64,000 nt of DNA. Origin: Methanofastidiosum sp. (GTDB taxonomy: Archaea > Methanobacteriota_B > Thermococci > Methanofastidiosales > Methanofastidiosaceae). The notes beneath the pieces were generated by a model, which made no database searches, had not been told where the DNA came from, and worked only from the letters and a program-made list of their open reading frames with translations. The position numbers and the translations under genes were made by a program. The DNA lies in assembly GCA_035362715.1 (NCBI GenBank), contig DAOSDU010000006.1:40497-104496 (forward strand). Reading direction: 5' to 3'. Shown in pieces: positions 34,558-42,915 of this stretch (positions within the stretch are counted from its first letter, which is position 1; the number at the start of each line of letters is the position of its first letter).

Positions 34558-35592
34558 TCAGTATTTGTCTTTTATTTTGAAATCCACCACATAGTATTTT
34601 AATTCTACCAGGTTATTTATCGCATCCACAGCATACTGAAGTCTTTCATCTGGCTCGTTTACTATTATTATTCCCCTCACTTTAGAGCCATAATTTTTCT
34701 TCACCCAGCCTATATACCTTAATATCTGGCCCACCACTTCATCGTTTTTCCGGCCTTTCTTGAGCTCAATTACGACTTGATTTCCCCTGTTGTCCTTGCA
34801 AAGGAGGTCTATCCTCCCAACTTCTTTTGTATCGTACTCTTTCCTTACGTCAGTGAATCCTTTCTCAATGGCCGAAGGATTCATTGACAGGAAATCCCTT
34901 AAATCATTTTCAATTGAAATTGAGCCATAAGCTTTTAATGCTTCTTCTGGGCCACCGTCTTCTTCATCATAACCATACCAAAGAATATCAGACAACAGGT
35001 AATAATTTTCTAAGTTCAATAGTTCTTTAGCTGATTGAAAAATAATAAAATCTCTCAAATACTCTATTGTTCTGTCAAAATACTTATTATCCGCGGAAAC
35101 ATTAAACATACTTAAGGCATCTTCTCTCGCTGCCTCATCTTGTTCGGAACTTATATTCATTGCTTCTTTATTTTGTGCCGTAATAATTGGATATTTGAAG
35201 TTGTCAGAAGCAGTTAAAAAATGTGATAATGTGTGGACCCCCATGCCTTTCAATCTAAGGAAATTATCTATCCTTTCAGGGAATAATTGTTCATCCCCGT
35301 GTATTAAATATCTAAGATGTGAATTGAACTCTTTTATATTGTCTCGGTACAATAGATTTGACAAATTCCTGTTAGAAACTAGAATCCTCATTTTTTTAAA
35401 TAGATGAAAGAAAGTATCCGAGTCCATATCTTTTTCATTGATGAATTCTATGTCATGCAAAATCTTTTTGCATTCATTTTGCGCTTCATCTTGTATAGGT
35501 CTCAAATTTTTGACTTTTTCTGTATTAAGACTATTATTTTTATAAGATTGTAGAATTTCTATTTGCTCAGGTGTAAATTCAAATTTAGACAT
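34558..35592 (-). CDS. NucS/DUF91-type PD-(D/E)XK nuclease with novel N-terminal domain
   Basis: In this 344-aa protein, residues about 225-340 (FTDVRKEYDTKEVGRIDLLCKD, then VVIELKKG) form the catalytic D...ExK core of EndoMS/NucS. The EL in IELKK and the Asp of GRID are the expected metal ligands. The N-terminal 220 residues are helical and do not look like NucS. A mismatch- or branch-cutting nuclease, or a restriction-like enzyme, is possible. It stands alone upstream of a gene-free stretch. Confidence 0.75.
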   Translation of the reverse strand: MSKFEFTPEQIEILQSYKNNSLNTEKVKNLRPIQDEAQNECKKILHDIEFINEKDMDSDTFFHLFKKMRILVSNRNLSNLLYRDNIKEFNSHLRYLIHGDEQLFPERIDNFLRLKGMGVHTLSHFLTASDNFKYPIITAQNKEAMNISSEQDEAAREDALSMFNVSADNKYFDRTIEYLRDFIIFQSAKELLNLENYYLLSDILWYGYDEEDGGPEEALKAYGSISIENDLRDFLSMNPSAIEKGFTDVRKEYDTKEVGRIDLLCKDNRGNQVVIELKKGRKNDEVVGQILRYIGWVKKNYGSKVRGIIIVNEPDERLQYAVDAINNLVELKYYVVDFKIKDKY

Positions 35593-35915
35593 GCATTATA
35601 ATATAATATTCAATATAAATATTTATTGTCTAGTTAATTAATATGATAATATTTTCTTTAGTAGAATTAAATAAGTTATAAAGTAATTTACTATTTTCAT
35701 GGGGGGGCCAAAAATAATTTTTGTACCCATTGAGAAATTATTCTAATTGGCTCCCACATTAGATTATATGGTACATTTAAATAAGTATAGTTCTCCCGAT
35801 TTATGGAATCATTTATAGTTAAAATTAAAATAGATTTTCGATATAGAGACATAGTAGACTAGGATATACTTATATTCATATTACTCCCATCCACTTATTA
35901 AGAGAATGATTTAAT
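35593..35915. other. Gene-free stretch holding a TATA box and a long hairpin
   Basis: Over 300 nt without an ORF. It holds TTATAAAG (35676-35683) and the hairpin at 35703-35755. Downstream, AT-rich sequence leads to the repeat-protein gene. Confidence 0.5.
35703..35755 (+). ncRNA. Candidate small hairpin RNA
   Basis: GGGGGCCAA (35703-35711) pairs with TTGGCTCCC (35747-35755), with one G-T wobble. AATAATTT (35713-35720) pairs with AAATTATT (35735-35742), around a 14-nt loop. A TATA box lies about 25 nt upstream of the first paired base, so the hairpin would be at the 5' end of a transcript. It could also be a leader structure. Confidence 0.4.
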
Positions 35916-36446
35916 ATGTCTGATATTTTAGGAAAGCAATGCCCAAGCTGCGGGATTAAATTTGTCATGGAACTTGAAAAATGCCCTATATGTAATGTTT
36001 ATTTAGATCTTATAAGTGATACAAAAGTTTTTGATAGCAGTGGCTTCACTAAAGACGGCTTTGACAAGTATGGCTATGATGAAAAAGGCTACGATAAACA
36101 TGGATTTGATAGAGACGGTTATAACAAAGCAGGATACTCCAAAGCGGGTTTTGATAGAAATGGATTCAATAAACAAGGCATCCATAGATACACAGGCAGA
36201 AAATTTAACTTTCAAAATATTGATCAAAATGGCTACGATGACAAGGGATTTGATAAAGAAGGGTATAACAGAAATGGCTTTGATAGGTTTGGCAGGGATA
36301 AAGACGGCTTTGACAAGGACGGGTACGACAAAAAAGGATTTGACAGAAACGGCCTTCACAGAAACGGGACAAGATATGGATATAACGGCTTTGACAAGGA
36401 TGGCTATGATAAGGAAGGATACGATAATAAAGGAATTAAAAAATAA
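35916..36446 (+). CDS. Zinc-knuckle protein with GYD/GFD short tandem repeats
   Basis: This 176-aa protein has an N-terminal zinc knuckle pair (CPSCG and CPIC, residues 8-28). From about residue 43 to the end are repeats of 5-6 residues built as (D/N)-x-x-G-(F/Y), for example DKDGFDRDGYNKAGY. About 20 units are visible, with a small interruption (RYTGRKFNFQNI). Periodic Asp and Gly suggest a metal- or water-binding solenoid or extended coil. The cellular role is unknown. Confidence 0.7.
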   Translation: MSDILGKQCPSCGIKFVMELEKCPICNVYLDLISDTKVFDSSGFTKDGFDKYGYDEKGYDKHGFDRDGYNKAGYSKAGFDRNGFNKQGIHRYTGRKFNFQNIDQNGYDDKGFDKEGYNRNGFDRFGRDKDGFDKDGYDKKGFDRNGLHRNGTRYGYNGFDKDGYDKEGYDNKGIKK

Positions 36447-36463
36447 AATCAAATATATAAAAT

Positions 36464-37078
36464 TTATAATTGAACAATCATTTTATTAGATGATTGCCAT
36501 AGGTACCAAACAGCAATAGTACTATATGGGCCCCATTTTGAAGTTATACTATAAATTTGTTCTTTAGATATATTTTTTATCCCATATGATCTCTCCAAGG
36601 CTCTAAGAAATCCTATATCATCCAAGGGTAAAACATCAAGCCTATTCATTGAAAAAATTAAAAACATCTCGGCTGACCACCTACCCAATCCTTTTATTTT
36701 TGTCAAGTATTCAATGATCTCTTGATTCGATAAATTATTAAAAAATTCGTCATCGACTCTATACGTTAAGAAGTGCATAGACAATCCGAGTATGTACTCA
36801 ATTTTTCTTTCAGATATTCCAGCTTCTTTGAATCGATCTATTGAAATCTCCAATATGGCCTCTGGGGAGGGATTATTATTAATTACTTCCAAAAACCTTT
36901 TGTATATTGTATTTGCAACCCTTATAGATAGTTGCTGATGGATTATTATCCTTACCAAAGAACTAAAATAGTTATTATTCTTTGAGAGTAAACATTCCCC
37001 TATGTCATCAATTATCTTTGATAAGACTGGATCCCTTGATTTTAAGTGATCAATGGATTCTTTATACTCAGTTTTCAT
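36464..37078 (-). CDS. DNA-3-methyladenine glycosylase II (AlkA-type HhH glycosylase)
   Basis: This 204-aa protein has RIIIHQQLSIRVANTIYKRF near residue 43 and the helix-hairpin-helix KIKGLGRWSAEMFLIF near 125. PLDDIGFLRALERSYG near 152 carries the catalytic Asp. It removes alkylated purines in base-excision repair. The protein lacks the N-terminal TBP-like domain of E. coli AlkA, as is usual for the short form. Confidence 0.88.
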   Translation of the reverse strand: MKTEYKESIDHLKSRDPVLSKIIDDIGECLLSKNNNYFSSLVRIIIHQQLSIRVANTIYKRFLEVINNNPSPEAILEISIDRFKEAGISERKIEYILGLSMHFLTYRVDDEFFNNLSNQEIIEYLTKIKGLGRWSAEMFLIFSMNRLDVLPLDDIGFLRALERSYGIKNISKEQIYSITSKWGPYSTIAVWYLWQSSNKMIVQL

Positions 37079-37173
37079 GATTGCCCCTATGAGTAATAAA
37101 AAATTAATATGTCTTTCTATTATCAGGATTTTTTGAGTAAACTTCTTAAATAAGGAATAATTAAATAGTTCGG

Positions 37174-38331
37174 ATGGAAGAATACGAGTATATTTCTCTT
37201 AAATTGCTTGAAGCTGCTATTAATCAAGAAATAAATACTTTTCTAGAGGAAGTGAAAAAATATAATTTTGATGAATTATTGAGATTTGTTTCTAAACAGG
37301 AAACGGGAAGAGGCGGATCTAAAGAAGAGGGAGAAAATAAAAACTTCGAGTATAAGACCCACGAAGTAGTTAGATATTACCAAAAACTTAGACTTGGCAA
37401 AGACGTCTCTAAATATTCTAGCGAAGCTGATAGATTAAAATATGAACTTAGATGGAAAATTGCAAGTGCTCCTTTTTTTTCAAAAGCCACAGAACACCTT
37501 GTCTACGATAGCATAACTAAATACTTGCTTAAAAACAATATTGGATATAAACACTATTACTCCCCAAATGCATCAGATTTTGCCATAATTATAGAAAAAG
37601 AAGATATTCTAAAATTAATAAAACTACTAGATCTTGATATTACTTTGCCAGATTCAGATTATAATGGCATTGTGATGCATGTCGATGCTAAAAGTGTATC
37701 CGCTTTACTTAATCTTAATGATAGGCTTGTAAAGGCCGAAGCTTCAGGTAGGGAAAAAAGAGAATTAGGTCAATGCACTGCCAACTGGAATCAAATATCC
37801 TACATACCTAAAAAGTTGGAAGATGCTTTGAGAAAATATGATGATGAATTCAAACATAAAAAACATGAAGTTTTGCCCCAATTTATATCAATCAATAGTT
37901 CAAAATATTATACTGTTACTAATTTTGTTAGTTGCCTGTCTTACCTACCCAAAGGCTCCACTTTTTTTAAAGATGATCTTGATACCCTAGATACCAGTTA
38001 CTTTTCATTTGTTTTTTGCGTGATTTCAGTGCCAAACGGAATATTAAAAGATCGATTCTATGATGAATTCTTTGGAGGGGTCAAAAATGGGTACGATAAG
38101 ACCCTTGATCAAAAATATCCTTTTGATTCTAGGATATACATTAAAAGTTCAAAAGAAGAATATTTAGTATTCAAAAATTTAGAGGAAATGCCTAAAAGAT
38201 TTTTCTATATGCCAGAAACGGAAAATGAATTTCAAGTAATGGTACTCACTAAAGGAGAAGTTATGACAAAAAAATTTATTTTAAATAAATCAACATCAAA
38301 TAATTATAAACTAGATAAGTTTATTGGGTGA
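37174..38331 (+). CDS. Restriction endonuclease-like protein A (paralogue of 39155-40204)
   Basis: This 385-aa protein has no family I recognise. It shares its start (EYEYISLKLLEA) and several blocks with the protein at 39155: RWKIASAPFF, YYSPNASDFAIII, then DYNGIVMHVDAKSVSAL and ANWNQISY. SDFAII...VDAKS fits a D...DxK nuclease core. It lies at the head of a four-gene block ending in a DNA methyltransferase. I infer a restriction subunit. It overlaps the next gene by 8 nt. Confidence 0.65.
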   Translation: MEEYEYISLKLLEAAINQEINTFLEEVKKYNFDELLRFVSKQETGRGGSKEEGENKNFEYKTHEVVRYYQKLRLGKDVSKYSSEADRLKYELRWKIASAPFFSKATEHLVYDSITKYLLKNNIGYKHYYSPNASDFAIIIEKEDILKLIKLLDLDITLPDSDYNGIVMHVDAKSVSALLNLNDRLVKAEASGREKRELGQCTANWNQISYIPKKLEDALRKYDDEFKHKKHEVLPQFISINSSKYYTVTNFVSCLSYLPKGSTFFKDDLDTLDTSYFSFVFCVISVPNGILKDRFYDEFFGGVKNGYDKTLDQKYPFDSRIYIKSSKEEYLVFKNLEEMPKRFFYMPETENEFQVMVLTKGEVMTKKFILNKSTSNNYKLDKFIG

Positions 38332-39100
38332 TTTTATTTTTATATCTGATTTAGACTTAGAAAGATTGGAAGAAAAATATTTGAATATTATTTATAATCA
38401 ATTATATATAAACATAAATCCAGTAATTAAAGGGATTATGTCACGAGACAAAATAACAATATATTGGAAAGAGAAATTTGCTAATCAATCAGAACAGAAA
38501 ATAACTTCAGACATTGCAAAAGGCGCCGAAAGAATTTTTTCACATTATATGGTAGAAGAATGGGAACCAAATTCTTGCCCTATTGGGTCTGACTTATTCT
38601 ATAAGACAAATAATGCATATGTGCATATTGAAATTAAAACGGCAAGAGTAAATAGCAGAACTCAAGATTATAAAGGTTTATGTCCTGTTAGCAAAAACCA
38701 GACTAGCTATTGTGCAACTGAATCCTACACAAAAAGAACTATGATTAAAACAATTCCAAATTTACCTTATTCTTATTTTGAATATCCTTGTCTAACTTAT
38801 GCCATACAAACGATATATGATCCAGATAATAATTATTCTACTTTAGCTGTACTTTTAATTAGTATTCCAAATGGCCAATTATTCAATATTTATGGTAATA
38901 ATATAGCAAAAGCTGGAAAGTTGAAAAATGAATCTTTTAGATATGTATATTCAAGGAATCCGTATTTTGAAAAAATAAAAAAATGTACCCCATGTTCACC
39001 TCACCGAGTTAAATTCATTTATTTTAACGAAGGATATATTTTAGACAATGAAAGTCCCATTACAAAAGAATTTATTACTGGTCGCAATGATATACTTTAG
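38324..39100 (+). CDS. PD-(D/E)XK restriction endonuclease-like protein
   Basis: This 258-aa protein has GAERIFSHYMVEEW (Glu near residue 66), SDLFYKTN (Asp near 89) and VHIEIKTARV (ExK near 101-103), a clear PD-(D/E)XK catalytic set. The start is TTG 38324 inside the end of the previous gene. The sequence is unrelated by eye to the flanking paralogues outside the core. It probably cuts DNA as part of the restriction-modification block. Confidence 0.7.
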   Translation: MGDFIFISDLDLERLEEKYLNIIYNQLYININPVIKGIMSRDKITIYWKEKFANQSEQKITSDIAKGAERIFSHYMVEEWEPNSCPIGSDLFYKTNNAYVHIEIKTARVNSRTQDYKGLCPVSKNQTSYCATESYTKRTMIKTIPNLPYSYFEYPCLTYAIQTIYDPDNNYSTLAVLLISIPNGQLFNIYGNNIAKAGKLKNESFRYVYSRNPYFEKIKKCTPCSPHRVKFIYFNEGYILDNESPITKEFITGRNDIL

Positions 39101-39154
39101 TTTTATACCGATAACTCTATATTCTTTTGTCAGTTCGATAAATCGGTGTACCAA

Positions 39155-40204
39155 ATGGAACAGTACGAATATATCTCATTTAAACTAGTTGAGAAAGTTT
39201 TAGGGAATAAATATAATGAGTTCACAAAAAATATCAAAAATATTCATTTTGATGAAATGTTTCAGTTTCTTTCAAGGCAGGGAAGTGGCAGGGCACGGAC
39301 CTTATATGATTATGATTTGAGAGATGTTCTTGAATCTTGCATCAATTCTTCATTGGATCGAGAAAAAGAAAAGGAATTAAGATGGAGACTCGCCTCCTCA
39401 CCATTATATAAAGTAGCTATCGAAAGATTTGTCAATGAAAATATGACTAAATGGTTTGTTGAGAATGAAATTGAATATAGTATATACTATTCTCCAAATT
39501 CCTCAGATTATGCGGTCGTACTAACTAATAATTCTTATACTAAAATAGCTGAGATCTTAGATCTAGACTTTGAGATTAATGAGAACTATGACGGCGGATT
39601 ATTACTTGTCGATTCTAAGAGTTTGAATGCCTTAGGAAATCTTGGAGATTCTTTAGTAGAGGACGAAGTAGGGCTATTTGAAGCAAAATGGAATCAAATA
39701 TCATATGAACCCCCATTGCTAAAAAAAGCAAAAACTGAGCATCCAGATCCTCTAATGGCTAAAAAACATAGTGTGTTACCTCAGATTACATTAATAGAAA
39801 ATAAGAAGTATGTAACTGTTACCTGTTTTGCAGTAGGATTAAATTATTTGGCATATCCTTCCCCTTTTTTCACTGATCCCTTGAATACTCTCAGCAGCAA
39901 ATACTTTGATATAATCTTATATATAGTAAATGTTCCAAATGGAGTTCAAGGCAATAAATTCGACAGATTCTTTTTTAATGGTAAAGGGGGATATGATGAA
40001 TCAAATCCAAATTACCCTGTTGACTGCAGAATTGGTATCAAGAATAATGGTATATATCTAAGGTTTGAGGATATAGAAGGTAACCCTAAAAGATTTTCTC
40101 ATTTTCCATCAACGCCACGATTTTATAATATTTCATTATTCAAAAATAGAGGGATAATAGGAAAAAGAGTAAAAGTTGGAGAGGTCATAAGACCTCTTTG
40201 TTAA
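39155..40204 (+). CDS. Restriction endonuclease-like protein B (paralogue of 37174-38331)
   Basis: This 349-aa protein begins MEQYEYISFKLVEK, aligning with protein A and fixing the ATG at 39155 (GTG 39146 is part of the ribosome site). Shared blocks: FDEMFQFLSRQGSGRAR, RWRLASSPL, YYSPNSSDYAVVL, GGLLLVDSKSLNALGNL, AKWNQISYEPP and VPNGVQGNKFDRFFF. The SDYAVV...VDSKS pair again fits a nuclease core. A duplication with divergence suggests a heterodimeric enzyme that treats each strand separately. Confidence 0.65.
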   Translation: MEQYEYISFKLVEKVLGNKYNEFTKNIKNIHFDEMFQFLSRQGSGRARTLYDYDLRDVLESCINSSLDREKEKELRWRLASSPLYKVAIERFVNENMTKWFVENEIEYSIYYSPNSSDYAVVLTNNSYTKIAEILDLDFEINENYDGGLLLVDSKSLNALGNLGDSLVEDEVGLFEAKWNQISYEPPLLKKAKTEHPDPLMAKKHSVLPQITLIENKKYVTVTCFAVGLNYLAYPSPFFTDPLNTLSSKYFDIILYIVNVPNGVQGNKFDRFFFNGKGGYDESNPNYPVDCRIGIKNNGIYLRFEDIEGNPKRFSHFPSTPRFYNISLFKNRGIIGKRVKVGEVIRPLC

Positions 40205-40280
40205 TACAATAACACTTAGGACAACCTTTAAATCTTATATATTTTTAATACTGATACCCAATAATCAAAAGGTAATGCTT

Positions 40281-42356
40281 ATGCCAGAGGATACAATCTT
40301 ACATGGAGATGTTTATGCATGTCTAACTTCTCTTGAGGATAATTCAATTGCAGTTGCTATAACTTCACCACCCTATTGGGCCCAAAGAGATTATGAATTT
40401 GAGGGCCAAATTGGTTCAGAAAAGACTTCAGAGGAATATATTGGGAAGCTAGTTTCAGTTTTTAGCAAACTAAGAGAGAAACTAAGAGATGACGGTATAT
40501 TTTTCTTAAATGTTGGCGACAAATATTTTAACAAGTATGGAAAGTCGAACTTACTTTTAATACCTTATAGACTTGCTTATCACATGCAAAAAGATGGTTG
40601 GATAGTTGAAGATATTATTATGTGGTATAAACCAAATCATATGCCCTCATCTGTGAAGGACAGATTTGCAAATACTTATGAGCCTGTAATAGTTCTATCC
40701 AAGAATAAACATAATATCTATAAAAAAGAAAATAATGTTCTTAGTATTCCATTACAGCCTTCCAAATGGAAACACACCGCAGTATTCCCAGAGAAACTAG
40801 TTGATGAATTATTAAAAAAAATTAATCTAAAAAAGGAGGATATTGTACTAGATCCTTTCGGAGGTACTGGAACTACTGCTTATGCTGTTAAAAAGTTGAG
40901 AAACAACAATCTTAATCCTTTAGAAATATATTCTATAATGATCGAAATGAGTGAAGAATTTGTCAAGATTATCCAAGAGCGGGTTGATATACAAAAAATT
41001 GTTCCAGTAAACCATATAGAATATAAATGGAAATCCCTCACAAATGACTATCCTTCTTATACTGAAATTAATGAGATAATCAACAATATTTATGGAGAAG
41101 TATTCATTGCAAATACTTCAAAAGAATTAATTGCTGCATTTAATGGCATTACAGGTGACAATTTCAAGAAATACCACCGAAAGGACGCCCTATACTTTTT
41201 TGGTGTTAAGAATTGGGATCTAGAAGCCCTGTATTATGCCAACAGGATATATGGGTATAACTATGTTTTAAGAAATATGATTATTATTTCCAATAACTTC
41301 AAATGGTATCCTATTTTTGTATTTGCTAATGATAGCACCATAGTTCCGTATAAATTTTATATTGATAGGATAAGAGTTGATCCTTTAATGAAAAATGAAT
41401 TTGACTGGGATAAAATTAAATTTATTGGAATGAAGGTCAAAAGTAGTTTTTCTAAAGAAACTAAAGAGGGAACTATTGTTGAAATACTAAAAAATTATGA
41501 AGACGGGTTCCCTAAAATAGTATGTGTTCAATGGAATGGAAAAGCTTCTATAGAATTTGTGATACACCCAGGGGAAGACGAATTTTTAATGGAAGGTTTG
41601 AAATTCTTATGTCCTTTTTGCCATACTACTCTAAAAGAAATATTTAATCCTATTTCAAAGACAAAATGCCCAAATTGTAAAAAGGAACTATTGAATGGCA
41701 AGGACTCTATACCAACGATTATAGAGCCAGAACAAATTGAGATAGAATTAGAAAATCTAAAATCTATATATAGCCCCATTGGAAAAATTATTGAAATAAA
41801 TTCATTTGAGAATAAGAAAAAAACGTCAAGTAAATTTGCAGATGTAAAAAGGGTTAACTGGGGCGCTTCTCCAGGTGCTAGAAAAATCATGGAAGGCGAC
41901 TATTTTGCTAAAATGAGATTATATAGGATGGATCAACCAACAATTGCGAAAATACTATCGATAATACGAGAGAGTAAAGACTTTAAAATTAAGGATTTAT
42001 TGGAAGTTTTTCCTGATAATTATCTCCACACAGTAGGCCATTGGTTTAGAACTGATTTTGGAGGTTCAGTTCCGAAAAATGAAGATGCAGAGAAACTAGA
42101 AGAGGTAATAGGTAATGGAGAAAAAATATGGGAAATTTTAAAACGTACAGCATTGAAATTTCAAACTGTTAAATCATCAATAAAAGGAAAAAATCCAGGC
42201 GATTTTATTTTTGATTTATCAGATGAAGAACTAATTAATTATTTGAGACTATTGTTTATGACACCAAATGATTATATAAACTCTCTAACAAATAAAGATA
42301 ATATAAATATTAAAAATCATCAATCTGACTTAGATTCTTTCATGAAAAATGAATAG
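40281..42356 (+). CDS. Site-specific DNA methyltransferase (N4-cytosine/N6-adenine) with large C-terminal extension
   Basis: This 691-aa protein has methyltransferase motif IV TSPPYWAQRDYE near residue 31 and motif I DPFGGTGTTAYAV near 195, the beta-class order. Residues about 1-235 are the enzyme. The remaining 450 residues hold an uncharacterised region, a zinc finger (CPFC...CPNC near 445-470) and a helical C-terminus. The extension may recognise the target or bind the nuclease subunits. ATG 40281 follows AAAGGT at proper distance. It protects DNA from the three nucleases encoded upstream. Confidence 0.88.
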   Translation: MPEDTILHGDVYACLTSLEDNSIAVAITSPPYWAQRDYEFEGQIGSEKTSEEYIGKLVSVFSKLREKLRDDGIFFLNVGDKYFNKYGKSNLLLIPYRLAYHMQKDGWIVEDIIMWYKPNHMPSSVKDRFANTYEPVIVLSKNKHNIYKKENNVLSIPLQPSKWKHTAVFPEKLVDELLKKINLKKEDIVLDPFGGTGTTAYAVKKLRNNNLNPLEIYSIMIEMSEEFVKIIQERVDIQKIVPVNHIEYKWKSLTNDYPSYTEINEIINNIYGEVFIANTSKELIAAFNGITGDNFKKYHRKDALYFFGVKNWDLEALYYANRIYGYNYVLRNMIIISNNFKWYPIFVFANDSTIVPYKFYIDRIRVDPLMKNEFDWDKIKFIGMKVKSSFSKETKEGTIVEILKNYEDGFPKIVCVQWNGKASIEFVIHPGEDEFLMEGLKFLCPFCHTTLKEIFNPISKTKCPNCKKELLNGKDSIPTIIEPEQIEIELENLKSIYSPIGKIIEINSFENKKKTSSKFADVKRVNWGASPGARKIMEGDYFAKMRLYRMDQPTIAKILSIIRESKDFKIKDLLEVFPDNYLHTVGHWFRTDFGGSVPKNEDAEKLEEVIGNGEKIWEILKRTALKFQTVKSSIKGKNPGDFIFDLSDEELINYLRLLFMTPNDYINSLTNKDNINIKNHQSDLDSFMKNE

Positions 42357-42390
42357 TAATCTTTTTTAAGAGTAACAATTTTTTTTATTT

Positions 42391-42588
42391 ATGTCGCAAC
42401 GTTTTTGCTACGAGTACATAAAAAACAACGCTTCAAATGAAAAACCTCTAACTGCAAAGAATATATCAAAAAATTGTCCAGGACTTGGAGAAAGAGCCAT
42501 TGTAAAATCCTTGAAATTATTAAGAGAAAATAAGGAAGTAAAATATATCTATAAAAATGGAACTTATTTTTATACTGGCATATATTAG
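42391..42588 (+). CDS. Small winged-helix protein
   Basis: This 65-aa protein contains LTAKNISKNCPGLGERAIVKSLKLL followed by a beta wing (KYIYKNGTYFYTG), a complete minimal winged helix. Its position right after the methyltransferase suggests a controller protein for the restriction-modification block; inferred from position only. Confidence 0.65.
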   Translation: MSQRFCYEYIKNNASNEKPLTAKNISKNCPGLGERAIVKSLKLLRENKEVKYIYKNGTYFYTGIY

Positions 42589-42606
42589 TTAATTTTGATA
42601 ATAATT

Positions 42607-42614
42607 TTTATAAA
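42607..42614 (+). promoter_or_regulatory. TATA box of small RNA A
   Basis: TTTATAAA lies about 26 nt before the first base of the GTCCAGGGC stem. Confidence 0.5.
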
Positions 42615-42636
42615 GGTAAAATAATAATTAGCTATT

Positions 42637-42679
42637 GTCCAGGGCGCCATTACTTTCTTTTGGCAGAACAGCCCTGGAC
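42637..42679 (+). ncRNA. Candidate small RNA A: GC-rich stem with AGAACA bulge
   Basis: GTCCAGGGC (42637-42645) pairs perfectly with GCCCTGGAC (42671-42679). Inside, GCCA (42646-42649) pairs with TGGC (42661-42664) around an 11-nt pyrimidine-rich loop. AGAACA (42665-42670) is left as a one-sided bulge. This GC island stands out in an AT-rich spacer and has its own TATA box. Confidence 0.55.
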
Positions 42680-42694
42680 TATTCAACAATTAAA

Positions 42695-42703
42695 TTTATA
42701 AAT
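42695..42703 (+). promoter_or_regulatory. TATA box of small RNA B
   Basis: TTTATAAAT is preceded by an A-rich BRE-like stretch; the start is expected near 42720-42725, the first stem of RNA B. Confidence 0.5.
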
Positions 42704-42717
42704 CGAAATTAAGCGGG

Positions 42718-42790
42718 TAGATTGCCTAGGTGGTCAAATAGTCTGTAATTCAGCCTAGGCGAAATACTATTTCTAATTATCTAACAAGCT
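42718..42790 (+). ncRNA. Candidate small RNA B: H-type pseudoknot
   Basis: GCCTAGG (42724-42730) pairs with CCTAGGC (42754-42760). AAATAGT (42736-42742), in its loop, pairs with ACTATTT (42766-42772) beyond the stem, a textbook interlocked arrangement with loops of 5, 11 and 5 nt. TAGAT (42718-42722) and ATCTA (42779-42783) can close the whole. T-rich sequence at 42804-42817 may terminate it. No known RNA family is recognised. Confidence 0.55.
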
Positions 42791-42915
42791 AAATTTAAGG
42801 TAGATTCTTCTCTTATTATAATTAATATATCATATTTATGCTATTTTTAGTTAGTTTTAAATAGTATTTATTTTTAATAGCTCTGATTAAGATTTGGTAA
42901 TTTGGGGGGTTTATT

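Noticed and set aside
36016..36489. 157-aa frame overlapping the GYD/GFD repeat gene
   Set aside because: An alternative frame produced by the repeat codons; the zinc knuckle and ATG context favour the 35916 frame.
39101..39154. Start of nuclease B at GTG 39146
   Set aside because: Alignment with nuclease A begins at ATG 39155, and the GTG is part of the ribosome-binding region.
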